From NCBI GenBank assembly GCA_023460395.1, contig JAEWQB010000020.1:124001-188000 (forward strand): a stretch of 64,000 nucleotides of DNA, in the 5' to 3' direction. The stretch comes from Pseudomonadota bacterium (GTDB taxonomy: Bacteria; Desulfobacterota; Desulfovibrionia; Desulfovibrionales; Desulfovibrionaceae). A program made the position numbers and the translations under genes. Numbering within the stretch: position 1 is the stretch's first letter; every line of letters begins with the position of its first letter. Under the pieces are notes generated by a model, which saw only the letters and a program-made list of their open reading frames with translations, was not told where the DNA came from and did no database searches. Below are positions 43,586 through 50,740 of the stretch, piece by piece.

Positions 43586-43737
43586 GGGTAGTCCTGAAAA
43601 GGTTCGCGCTGCGGCGTATTGGTGTGCGCCACACTAGCCATCTCGCCGTTTGTGTCAAGCGTGAGGGACTGCCCCCAAAAAAACGAAAACAGCCGCCCCC
43701 CCCGCCTGCACGCCCACGCAGGAGAACATCCGCCACG

Positions 43738-45162
43738 CTAAGGCGTGCGTCCGCTGCCGGAAGCCGGAGCATAGGGCAGCAAGGTCAATCCTTTAATGCG
43801 GCGGTAGAACCAGTCCGCCTGCACATCCGCGCGCTCTTCCGCCATACGCAGCGTGGTAATAGCCATGCGTCCCACCACAGCGCGGCCTTCTTCTCCGCGC
43901 CAATTCGTGCGTGCGCCCCACACGGAATGCAGCAGCAACGGTTCTCCAGAAATCGGGTCGGGACCAAGATACAACCCGATATGCCCTGTGAACCAAATGA
44001 AGCTATAGAAGGGAACTCCGCGCTGGAGAATACTGTTCCGCTTTTCGCTGGTTGTTTCTCCCTCAAGCGGAATAAGGGTGCCGCCCCGCATGCCCTGCTG
44101 GCTGGAGTTGCGCGGCAGCCACACGCCAAAGGGGGTGAACATATCCCGCATGGCGGCGGAGCAGTCACGATTAGCCAGCAGCCCCCCCCAGCCATATGGT
44201 TGTCCCATCATCTGATCGGCAATCCGCGCCACCATAGCTTGCGAGAGAGGCAACGGCATACGCCGGGCCGTTTCTCCCGACAGGGTAGTACGCACCAGCA
44301 CAGCTTCGCCGGTCACCGCTCTGGCGGGAAGAAAAACATCCCACCCTGACTCTTCCATCGCCTGCCCTGCGTCACGCGCTTCCGCCACCGGAAAGACTGC
44401 GCCAATATGCGCTGTTCCGGCAAATACTCCGGGGCTTCCCGCAGGCAGCTTTCCGGTTGAGACTGGAGGCGCGTAGAGTGTCACGCCATCCCGCACGACA
44501 GCCACGTAGGTTCCTGTGCGATAGGCCGCCGCAAAGGCGTCATCCACCCAGCCCACGGAGTCCGCAGGCAGCCACCCCGCCACGTGCCCCGCTTCGGCAA
44601 AAAGCCATGCCCCGTCCGCTGAACCGTGTGTGACGAGCACCGGAGTGCCCTGCCATACTGCGGAATTTTGCATATAATCAAAAGGGTAGCCCTCTCCCGC
44701 CTGTCCCGGACTATAAAAAAAGGGCTTATCCGTGGGCATAACACGAAAATCCGCATTGCGTGTGACAATGGCCCGCCGGGCCATGGACGGATAGCTAGCC
44801 GCCATCTGTTTAGCCACCAACGCTTCCCATCGGGCCAAGGACCACGGTTGCAGGTTTTCACCATATCCCTTGCGTGTGCCGAAGGTTCGCGTGCCCCAAA
44901 AAGCCTCGTCCACAGGCAAACTGGCGGCCCGCATCTGCCACGGTGTGAAAAAACGGTTCACAAACCGCTGAAACAGGGCATCCTGCTCGTCAGAAGAGAG
45001 TAGCGGAGCCTTGCCCGCCTCTCCGGGGGCGACATACAGAGCGGCTATCTGGGGATAGATTTCCAAATCTGCCACCCCTTCACGGCGCGTACCGCAAGCA
45101 GAGAGAGCCAGACAGCACAGCAGGAGGAAAAGCGCTCGCGCTCCGGGCATGACGCGCACCAT
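43738..45162 (-). CDS. SH3-domain NlpC/P60 peptidoglycan hydrolase lipoprotein
   Basis: The preferred start ATG at 45162 gives 474 aa beginning MVRVMPGARALFLLLCCLAL followed by the lipobox SAC, so the protein is an exported lipoprotein. Family features match the N_NLPC_P60/SH3_6/SH3_7/NLPC_P60 series: DEAFWGTRTFG, SH3-like parts (VLVTHGSADGAWLFAEAGHV and VAGWLPADSVGWVD), and the C-terminal cysteine-peptidase domain PYGWGGLLANRDCSAAMRDM with catalytic Cys, FTGHIGLYLG with His and LLLHSVWG. It probably cleaves peptide stems in murein. The open frame continues 139 codons upstream of this start to ATG 45579 without a stop, which is unusual (see that feature). Confidence 0.9.
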   Translation of the reverse strand: MVRVMPGARALFLLLCCLALSACGTRREGVADLEIYPQIAALYVAPGEAGKAPLLSSDEQDALFQRFVNRFFTPWQMRAASLPVDEAFWGTRTFGTRKGYGENLQPWSLARWEALVAKQMAASYPSMARRAIVTRNADFRVMPTDKPFFYSPGQAGEGYPFDYMQNSAVWQGTPVLVTHGSADGAWLFAEAGHVAGWLPADSVGWVDDAFAAAYRTGTYVAVVRDGVTLYAPPVSTGKLPAGSPGVFAGTAHIGAVFPVAEARDAGQAMEESGWDVFLPARAVTGEAVLVRTTLSGETARRMPLPLSQAMVARIADQMMGQPYGWGGLLANRDCSAAMRDMFTPFGVWLPRNSSQQGMRGGTLIPLEGETTSEKRNSILQRGVPFYSFIWFTGHIGLYLGPDPISGEPLLLHSVWGARTNWRGEEGRAVVGRMAITTLRMAEERADVQADWFYRRIKGLTLLPYAPASGSGRTP

Positions 45163-45579
45163 GCCGCCCCGTACCACAGCCTCTTCCCTGCGCGTCGGGC
45201 TGTTACGCGGCCCACCCCACAAGCTGTCGCATGGCTGGTCGCAGTACCGCACCGGCGGACACGTTTCCTTCCCCGCCCTTCGCCCCATACCCCGCCGGGG
45301 CTGGCAATACGGCATGCCCGCACCGCGCCCGGCATATATTCCCACCGGACCGCCGGATGACCTTTGTGATGCCAACTCCATTCCTCTCACACCGGCAGCG
45401 TCCCTTCTTTCCCATTCATGTTCCGGTATTTCGCGCGTGAGCACGCCATATACCGCGGCACGGCATCCCGATTCCCGCCGGGCATCCTCAGCCCACGCAC
45501 GCGCCTCCGTCGCATTATCCGTCTCAAACCATTCCACGTCGCCATCCGGCCATAGGCTGCGCACCACAAAGTCCGTCAT
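45163..45579 (-). CDS. In-frame upstream segment, possible small gene fused to the NlpC/P60 lipoprotein
   Basis: ATG 45579 has GGGAG 9 bases upstream and begins a protein-like sequence (MTDFVVRSLWPDGDVEWFET, then DNATEARAWAEDARRESGCR and YGVLTREIPEHEWER) that looks like a complete small soluble protein. From about codon 65 on it turns into low-information Arg/Gly/Cys-rich text and runs without any stop into the lipoprotein signal at 45162. Either a stop was lost and the two are fused, or a frameshift hides the true end, or the small gene ends by reading through. A soluble domain in front of a lipobox cannot be exported normally, so a single fused product is unlikely to be functional. Confidence 0.45.
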
Positions 45580-45786
45580 ATCGTCGTCTCCCGTTTTCAG
45601 GGGCAAAAATACCTGCTGCCACACCCTGTGCACCCCCGCGCCGCATATGGCACGGAACTCGCGGCGAAGCCGTTTCCCTTTACGCGAACCCCCTCGCTGG
45701 CAGACCATGCCACGCACAAGCACCCTGCCATAAAATTTGGAGTGTGTCCTCATCGCCCTCGCACCGGGACAGAAGAACGGAAAAGT

Positions 45787-45815
45787 AAAAAAAATGACGC
45801 CACGGAGCGCGTCAT
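45787..45815 (-). terminator. Intrinsic terminator of the repressor gene
   Basis: ATGACGC 45794-45800 pairs with GCGTCAT 45809-45815 (loop of 8); on the minus strand UUUUUUU follows (A-run 45787-45793). The nearest leftward gene feeding it is 46045-46902. Confidence 0.75.
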
Positions 45816-46044
45816 CCCAAAAAGCGGCTTACTGAAAGGTAGCGGAAGGGCCTTACCGAAAGGGAGCGGGAGGGGCCGCGTAACCAGAGGAAAAGCGGCT
45901 TACGAAAAAAGCCTTCAATCTGCTGAATAGCCAAGCTGCCGGAGACTCCGACCTTCAGGCATCACCCGAAATCACCCAAACGCGCGGACGCCACACTGAG
46001 TACGGTAGGCAGGTCATGGCAATGAACAAAATGTGCAAGCGGTA

Positions 46045-46902
46045 TCAGAATTCTTTTCCCGCCCAGATCACCCGCCCAATGACTTCCCAATTGGGGAATT
46101 CTTCTTCCACGGCGACTTCGATATCCTGATAGGCTAGTTCCCGGTTGTCCCCCCGAAACAGATATCGGCCCGGAGCGCGGGAAAACCGCTTCACATAAAT
46201 TTCGTCGTGCACACGGACCACATAAACGCGATCTTCCACCAATTCCCTGTCCCGCTCATTCACGAGACACATATCTCCGTTATGCAGCGTGTTCTCCATG
46301 GAACGGCCCATAACTTCCATAAGCTTCAGGTGGCTTGCGTCCGTTGTTTTACGCAGAACCCAGTCTAACCGGAAGGCATACACATTTTCCCGTTCGCCTC
46401 CGGTTTCCAGCGAACCGCCCCCCGCGCTGGGGCGTGCCCGCGCTTTTTCCACAAAAACAAACTCGTCAAGCATACTGTGGTCCGCCACCGGGGAACGCTC
46501 TGAGTGCCGCACAGAACCTGCGCCCTGCACGTCATGGGAACGACCCGCATTCCGCCCCACAAAGGCGGCATTGCCCGGAGAAGTCGCTGGTGTATGCGGC
46601 ACCAGATGCCACGTTGTTCCCTCGCCGCTCTCTCCGGCGGCTCGTTCCCGCAGGCCAGCCAAGGGAACACCGGGGCGCCCCTGCCGCACCCACGCCGCAT
46701 CGGTCATGCCTTCCAGATAATCGGTAAGCCTATTCAGGTTAGTACGGCTGGGGTGTCGCTCTCCGTTTTTCCAAGCATACACGGTGCGTTCACTTACCCC
46801 AGCAATGCGCGCCAATTCGGCAATGCCGCCGACCAGCCCGATGGCCTCGCCAATGAATTCCTGAATGCGCCAGTCTGCCCCGGCAGTAGGTGTGCTGTTC
46901 AT
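46045..46902 (-). CDS. Phage-type repressor with HTH and S24/LexA-like peptidase domain
   Basis: The 285-aa product has an N-terminal HTH of the bacteriophage CI/Xre type (LARIAGVSERTVYAWKNGER, HPSRTNLNRLTDYLEG), a variable linker with several Ala-Gly pairs, and a C-terminal S24 domain. The serine is S201 in MEVMGRSMENTLHNGD and the lysine K238 in VHDEIYVKRFS, the Ser-Lys pair used for self-cleavage in LexA/CI repressors. Possible cleavage sites are the Ala-Gly pairs at about residues 89-90, 119-120, 128-129 or 160-161. It should repress the rightward operon 47092-49596 and respond to RecA-linked DNA damage or another inducer. A 9-bp inverted repeat at 46946-46988 is a candidate operator. A terminator follows. 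Confidence 0.92.
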   Translation of the reverse strand: MNSTPTAGADWRIQEFIGEAIGLVGGIAELARIAGVSERTVYAWKNGERHPSRTNLNRLTDYLEGMTDAAWVRQGRPGVPLAGLRERAAGESGEGTTWHLVPHTPATSPGNAAFVGRNAGRSHDVQGAGSVRHSERSPVADHSMLDEFVFVEKARARPSAGGGSLETGGERENVYAFRLDWVLRKTTDASHLKLMEVMGRSMENTLHNGDMCLVNERDRELVEDRVYVVRVHDEIYVKRFSRAPGRYLFRGDNRELAYQDIEVAVEEEFPNWEVIGRVIWAGKEF

Positions 46903-46945
46903 ATGGGAGTTATGCTAGCACATTATGTGGAGAAGTAAATCCTTT

Positions 46946-46988
46946 TTTCGCACATATCCCGTCGTGCCCTTGACGTTTGTGTGCGAAA
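46946..46988. promoter_or_regulatory. Candidate operator and rightward promoter of the phage cassette
   Basis: TTTCGCACA 46946-46954 and TGTGCGAAA 46980-46988 are perfectly inverted and 25 bases apart, flanking a -35-like TTGACG at 46970-46975; the -10 (AAATAT near 46993) is weak. The site lies between the divergent repressor and the operon. Confidence 0.5.
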
Positions 46989-47091
46989 TATGAAATATCT
47001 GCACAAAGAGTACAGGAAAACTTTTCAAAAACGCGGGGAGTTGCCCATGGCAAAAACCGGTCGCCCCGCAGACATTTAAGAGAGGAGCACT

Positions 47092-47400
47092 ATGAACATA
47101 CCCCATCCTCCCGACCACGACCATGTGGCATGCAGTCTCTGTGGACGGGGCTTTGCCAGACCATGGCATCTTATACGCGAGGGTATACCTATTTGCCCCA
47201 CCTGTTCCCGTCCCCTTTCCTGCCGGGGCGGGTACGAACCCATGATCCAGATAGAGGCTGGCGAGCACCAACGGCTATTGCAACTTTACTACGCACACTT
47301 TGAACACGATGTACATCCATCGGACAACTCCGCCGTGGCTGTGCGGCAGGCTATTGCCCGATGCAACAGATATTATGAAGGAGGTACGCCATGCCAATAG
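47092..47400 (+). CDS. Small zinc-finger-like protein, phage cassette
   Basis: The 102-aa product follows GAGGAG at a spacing of 4. It has a CSLCGRGF pair (about residues 14-17) and a CPTCSRPLSC set (about 35-44), giving one zinc-binding module, and additional His residues. The C-terminal half is helical (HQRLLQLYYAHFEHDV, AVAVRQAIARCNRYYEGG). I do not recognise a family; such small zinc-finger proteins are common in phage early regions and near repressors. It overlaps the next gene by 10 bases, the first coupled pair of the operon. Confidence 0.75.
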   Translation: MNIPHPPDHDHVACSLCGRGFARPWHLIREGIPICPTCSRPLSCRGGYEPMIQIEAGEHQRLLQLYYAHFEHDVHPSDNSAVAVRQAIARCNRYYEGGTPCQ

Positions 47401-47858
47401 TGACGTGCAAAACATGCGGTGCGCAGTTTCACACCCGACCGGGACGTATCACCGCAGGACGCGGGAAGTATTGTTCCCGCGAATGCGCGTCCGCCGCGCG
47501 GCGTATCGCGCACGATATGGAATGCGCGTGGTGTGGAAAAACCATTTCCCGCAAGCATCCGCGCCAGAAGTTTTGCTCCCGCGCCTGCGCCGCCTCAGCA
47601 GCCCATGCCGCCCAGTTTGGCAAGCCTCGTGAACGCAAATGCGCGGGATGCGGAACGATGTTTCAGCCCGTCCGGTCAGATGACCGCCACTGCGCCAGTG
47701 CGGAATGCCGCATGCGCGCGGCACAGGAACGCCGATGCGGCGCTCCAAATGGAAACCTGCCCGGCCTGTTTGAAGACCCATGGGCAAGCGGAGCCATTCC
47801 TCCTGACCGCTACGGGAAAGACCTCTACCGCATGCCGGACGCCGCGCTGGGGTTTTAG
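47391..47858 (+). CDS. Triple zinc-ribbon protein, phage cassette
   Basis: The 155-aa protein (AAGGAG at a spacing of 7) has three tandem zinc-binding modules in its first 115 residues: CKTCGAQF with KYCSREC, CAWCGKTI with QKFCSRAC, and CAGCGTMF with RHCASAEC. Each is a C-x2-C...C-x(3-4)-C treble-clef/zinc-ribbon unit, repeated roughly every 34 residues. The C-terminal part (LPGLFEDPWASGAIPPDRYG) is short and non-repetitive. Related arrangements occur in phage HNH-like and transcription-modulating proteins, but no nuclease motif is seen. A hairpin-forming stretch CGCGGGAA/TTCCCGCG near 47460-47482 lies inside coding codons and is probably incidental. Confidence 0.75.
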   Translation: MPIVTCKTCGAQFHTRPGRITAGRGKYCSRECASAARRIAHDMECAWCGKTISRKHPRQKFCSRACAASAAHAAQFGKPRERKCAGCGTMFQPVRSDDRHCASAECRMRAAQERRCGAPNGNLPGLFEDPWASGAIPPDRYGKDLYRMPDAALGF

Positions 47859-48073
47859 CCTGCCGCACCGGCACGTGTGAACTGTGGACTGGCATGCCGG
47901 TAGGCGGAACCTTCCGCCGGGGCTTCCGGCGTGCGCCATCTCACCATTGCGCAAGGAGCACCGCTGCCTTGCTCCGACCGGGGAAACCGCCTGCCGCATG
48001 CGCGGAGGCACACGCACTCAACGCTGCAACATGCCACGGCAACGCAGTCACCCGCCGTGGGAGGGAGAAGAAT

Positions 48074-48688
48074 ATGTCTTGTGCTGACACGCAGGTATTT
48101 TTCGGCGCACCGCGCCTTAACCACATCACGCTTACAGGTCGGGTGACGGCATCCCCCGTTCCCGGCGTCACGCCCGGCACGCCGCATCCCAATCAGACCC
48201 AACGGGACGCCGTGACCATTGTTCATCTTCATTTATGCGACCAAGGCCCTGCACCCGCGCAGGTTCCGCCCCCTTGCCCTTCCCGGCGTCCGTTTACCAC
48301 AGGAGCCGCCATCCCCGAAAAGGCACCCGACGCAAAATGGACCAAGCCGACTCCCACAGTCCCCATCCTTGTACGCGGCGGCATGGCGCACTGGTGCGAC
48401 ACACTGCTCCCCGCCGGGGCGTTGATATACGTGGAAGCCAGCCTGTGCGTGCTCGACGGAACGCCTGACGGCGTTTGCCTTTCGTATCTGGAAGCGGGCA
48501 GCATCCGGCTGCTGGACAAACAGTCCCCGGTGCTCCCCGCACAGGCCGCCGCTCCGTCCGGCACACCGCCACATGCATGCCCTATCAATCGCCACCTCCG
48601 GCTGCGCCTTCAGGAGACAATATCTCCCGCACATGTGCTACACGCGCTCTGCTCGCTGCCTTGTCCTTCCACCCGCTACGCGCACTAA
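48074..48688 (+). CDS. SSB/OB-fold-like protein, phage cassette
   Basis: From ATG 48074 (GGAGG upstream) the product is 204 aa. The first half has features of single-stranded-DNA-binding OB folds: LNHITLTGRVTASPVPG, then DAVTIVHLHL, HWCDTLLPAGALIYVEASL and VCLSYLEAGSIRLLDK, matching the strand order of SSB (N-terminal strand, a long loop, then the phosphate-sugar clamp region). The Pro-rich middle (PAPAQVPPPCPSRRP) and the C-terminal part are low-complexity. The typical acidic SSB C-terminal tip is absent, so it is either a phage SSB variant or another OB-fold protein. Function is inferred at fold level only. Confidence 0.55.
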   Translation: MSCADTQVFFGAPRLNHITLTGRVTASPVPGVTPGTPHPNQTQRDAVTIVHLHLCDQGPAPAQVPPPCPSRRPFTTGAAIPEKAPDAKWTKPTPTVPILVRGGMAHWCDTLLPAGALIYVEASLCVLDGTPDGVCLSYLEAGSIRLLDKQSPVLPAQAAAPSGTPPHACPINRHLRLRLQETISPAHVLHALCSLPCPSTRYAH

Positions 48689-48697
48689 GGAAATGCC

Positions 48698-49195
48698 ATG
48701 TATATTCCCCGCTATTTCCGCATTGAAGAACTGGTTCCTCCAGCGATGCACGAGGCATGGAAACACGCCCCGAATACCCTCTTCATGCTGTTTGATACTG
48801 ACGCATTGCGCTCGCTGGACGCCCTGCGGCACCGATATGGGCCTATCGCGGTAAACACGTGGGCACAGGGAGGACCGTTCCGCTACTCCGGGTGGCGTCC
48901 GTGGGATTGTTCCGAGGGTGCCGCGCTGTCCCAACACAAGCTTGGACGCGCCTTTGACTGCAAGTTCCACAAAGTCACCGCCGAAGAAGTGCGGCATGAT
49001 TTGGCCTGCCGCCCGGCAGATGAGGCGTTCACCCGCATCCGGCGGGTTGAGGCATTCCCCGGCATGAGCTGGTTTCATTTTGATACAGGCAACCACGACA
49101 GAGAGGCGCAGGGGATATTCGTTATGGGCGCTCCCCGTTCTCAACCCATTCCGCCCTTTGCATCCTCCACAGGAGCCGCGCCATGCCAGATATAG
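48698..49195 (+). CDS. M15-type D,D-carboxypeptidase/endolysin-like protein, phage cassette
   Basis: The 165-aa product begins MYIPRYFRIEELVPPAMHEA, like phage M15A endopeptidases and their relatives. Zinc ligands can be assigned as H80 and D87 in SQHKLGRAFDCKF and H127 in SWFHFDTG, with catalytic E118 in RVEAF; the order matches the HxxxxxxD...ExxxxH pattern of the family. Such enzymes cleave D-Ala-D-Ala or cross-bridge bonds and act as phage endolysins or as host carboxypeptidases. No signal peptide or membrane helix is present, so release would require a holin, which is not seen here. It overlaps the next gene by 13 bases. Confidence 0.85.
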   Translation: MYIPRYFRIEELVPPAMHEAWKHAPNTLFMLFDTDALRSLDALRHRYGPIAVNTWAQGGPFRYSGWRPWDCSEGAALSQHKLGRAFDCKFHKVTAEEVRHDLACRPADEAFTRIRRVEAFPGMSWFHFDTGNHDREAQGIFVMGAPRSQPIPPFASSTGAAPCQI

Positions 49196-49596
49196 CCCCG
49201 CTGACGCCCCGCTTCATGGACTCCCCGCATGGTGCGCACGGAACGCAGCGGGCGGGAACCGCTCCCCAGCATTTCGGATACGCGGGCGGAATGCCGGACC
49301 ACCCAGCCACGGGCATGGCAAGGGACGCCCCTCTTATTTATGTGGGCTTGTCCGCCATTGCCAAAGCAGTCGGGGCTGGCCCCGGCACTATAAAACGATG
49401 GATACGGGACGAGGCGTTTCCTGCCCGGCGCTGCTCAGACGGCATTTATCGGGCGTCGGCGTCCAGCATGCGGCAATGGTTTGAGCCGCCCTTTCCGGGC
49501 ATGCCTCCCCGGCAGGCGGAGGCATGGGCCTCTCTTGCCCGGACGCGTAACCAGCAGATCCCGGACTGCCGAAGGCCGGAGGGGTTACCGAACTAA
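49183..49596 (+). CDS. Phage-type HTH DNA-binding protein
   Basis: The 137-aa product has GGAG upstream of its ATG. The core (about residues 51-97) is a helix-turn-helix: IYVGLSAIAKAVGAGPGTIK, then RWIRDEAFPARRCSDGIYRA, SASSMRQWFE. This layout is typical of small phage DNA-binding proteins with a winged helix such as excisionase- or terminase-small-subunit-like N-terminal domains. The first 50 residues and the Arg/Pro-rich tail are unstructured. It ends the operon 47092-49596. No phage integrase or terminase large subunit is near, so the protein could act as a regulator. Confidence 0.75.
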   Translation: MPDIAPLTPRFMDSPHGAHGTQRAGTAPQHFGYAGGMPDHPATGMARDAPLIYVGLSAIAKAVGAGPGTIKRWIRDEAFPARRCSDGIYRASASSMRQWFEPPFPGMPPRQAEAWASLARTRNQQIPDCRRPEGLPN

Positions 49597-49766
49597 TCTC
49601 CGGGCGGCACGACGCCATCCGCGCGGAGAGGCCAAAACAGTGTTGCCGCGCGGGAGCGTTTCACCCACGGGCCACGCAGAACAGGCGTGCGGCTCTCCAC
49701 CACACCGGATGAGAACTGGCGGGACGAGGCACCGCAAGAGAGGCGGGCATCCCGCAATCCCATACA

Positions 49767-49798
49767 AAAAGGGCAGCGGAAGTTTCCGCTGCCCTTTT
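49767..49798. terminator. Bidirectional terminator between the phage cassette and the 49818 gene
   Basis: AAAAGGGCAGCGGAA 49767-49781 pairs perfectly with TTCCGCTGCCCTTTT 49784-49798 (15 bp, 2-base loop), with A and T runs on both sides. Confidence 0.93.
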
Positions 49799-49817
49799 CT
49801 TCTGCGATATCTATTCG

Positions 49818-50327
49818 CTACGCCGAACAGCGCAACGTCTTCAAACCATCTTTGAACAACACTTCCATTTTGTCTGGGGAGGTAACGCTCTGCACTTCCC
49901 CCATGCCGAAGGTGGGATGATCCAGCACCTCGCCCACCGCATAGGTGTCCCGCATAGAATAGGCGCGGGCGTCATCGGTGCCTTTAGAGACGATCACCGA
50001 CTTCCACGCAATCATTACAGCCTCGGCTTCCTGCCGCGCACGCTGTTCCGCACGGGTTTGCGCGGCTTTTTTGGCAGCCTCGGAACGGGCAAGCGAGACG
50101 GACTCCGCTCTGGTTTCCCCGGTGCGCACCTTGCGGACGCCGGACGATTCCGACTTCAGCTTGGGCTTGCGAACCTCCCGATACTTATGCACGCTGCCAC
50201 AGGCTTGACACTCCACCTTCACAATGGTGTCGCCCACCATGGCCACAATAACATGGCCTGTGACATCGTTACAGCGGGAACAGGAGGTTTCAATACGGCC
50301 ACCGGCAGACAGTTCTTTAGTCATCAT
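49818..50327 (-). CDS. Zinc-ribbon protein with C-terminal tudor/KOW-like domain
   Basis: From ATG 50327 (ATG 50324 equally possible, with only a weak GAGAG box) the product is 169 aa. The N-terminus has two cysteine pairs (SCSRC and CQACGSVH), a zinc ribbon around a short beta domain (VIVAMVGDTIVKVE). A highly basic coiled middle follows (ARSEAAKKAAQTRAEQRARQ), and the C-terminus YAVGEVLDHPTFGMGEVQSV with VLFKDGLKTLRC looks like the small beta-barrel (tudor/CarD-like) domains that bind RNA polymerase or nucleic acid. I infer a transcription- or RNA-associated protein. It is separated from the phage cassette by a strong terminator. Confidence 0.75.
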   Translation of the reverse strand: MMTKELSAGGRIETSCSRCNDVTGHVIVAMVGDTIVKVECQACGSVHKYREVRKPKLKSESSGVRKVRTGETRAESVSLARSEAAKKAAQTRAEQRARQEAEAVMIAWKSVIVSKGTDDARAYSMRDTYAVGEVLDHPTFGMGEVQSVTSPDKMEVLFKDGLKTLRCSA

Positions 50328-50740
50328 CTCTCTCGATCTCGTTAGCTGTGAGGCACATATGGTTTTCAAATCCGTGACAGGCAACGCTCGGCGCACAGAG
50401 AAACGGTCAATGCAAAACCGCCCCGGCATGACGGCGAACCTTTCGCATATCATGCCCCGGGCGGCTTGACCACCGAAGCGCACCGGCAGCATACCGGACG
50501 GATTCTCCATGGAAATATCACAAATAGACATTGCGCCAGCCTGAACGGGCCACCACATAGCGTTTCCATGGAAAACCGCAAAGGAGGCCTGCGTTAGGAA
50601 GTTTCGGCGCAAGGGCTGGGACAATAACGCCTTGCCCCAGCCATGGCAAGCCCCGTGACGGGGAGAAACGCGGGTTTTCATAAACCCCGGTCCCACGGCG
50701 AACACGGGGCATCTGCAAAAAGCCGCCGTCCGCACCGGCC
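50328..50740. other. Intergenic, about 410 bases
   Basis: The frame of the 49818 gene is open upstream, but the text is not protein-like, so it is left as intergenic. A short GGGTTT-tcat-AAACCC hairpin lies at 50672-50687 just behind the response regulator gene. Nothing else was identified. Confidence 0.45.

Noticed and set aside
43693..43716. C-rich tract and short CCTGC/GCAGG stem between mtaB and the NlpC gene
   Set aside because: The stem is only 5 bp and the T-rich part is too far away for a convincing terminator.
47461..47490. Hairpin CGCGGGAA/TTCCCGCG inside the triple zinc-ribbon gene
   Set aside because: It falls in conserved codons for GKYCSREC and has no T-run; most likely incidental to coding.
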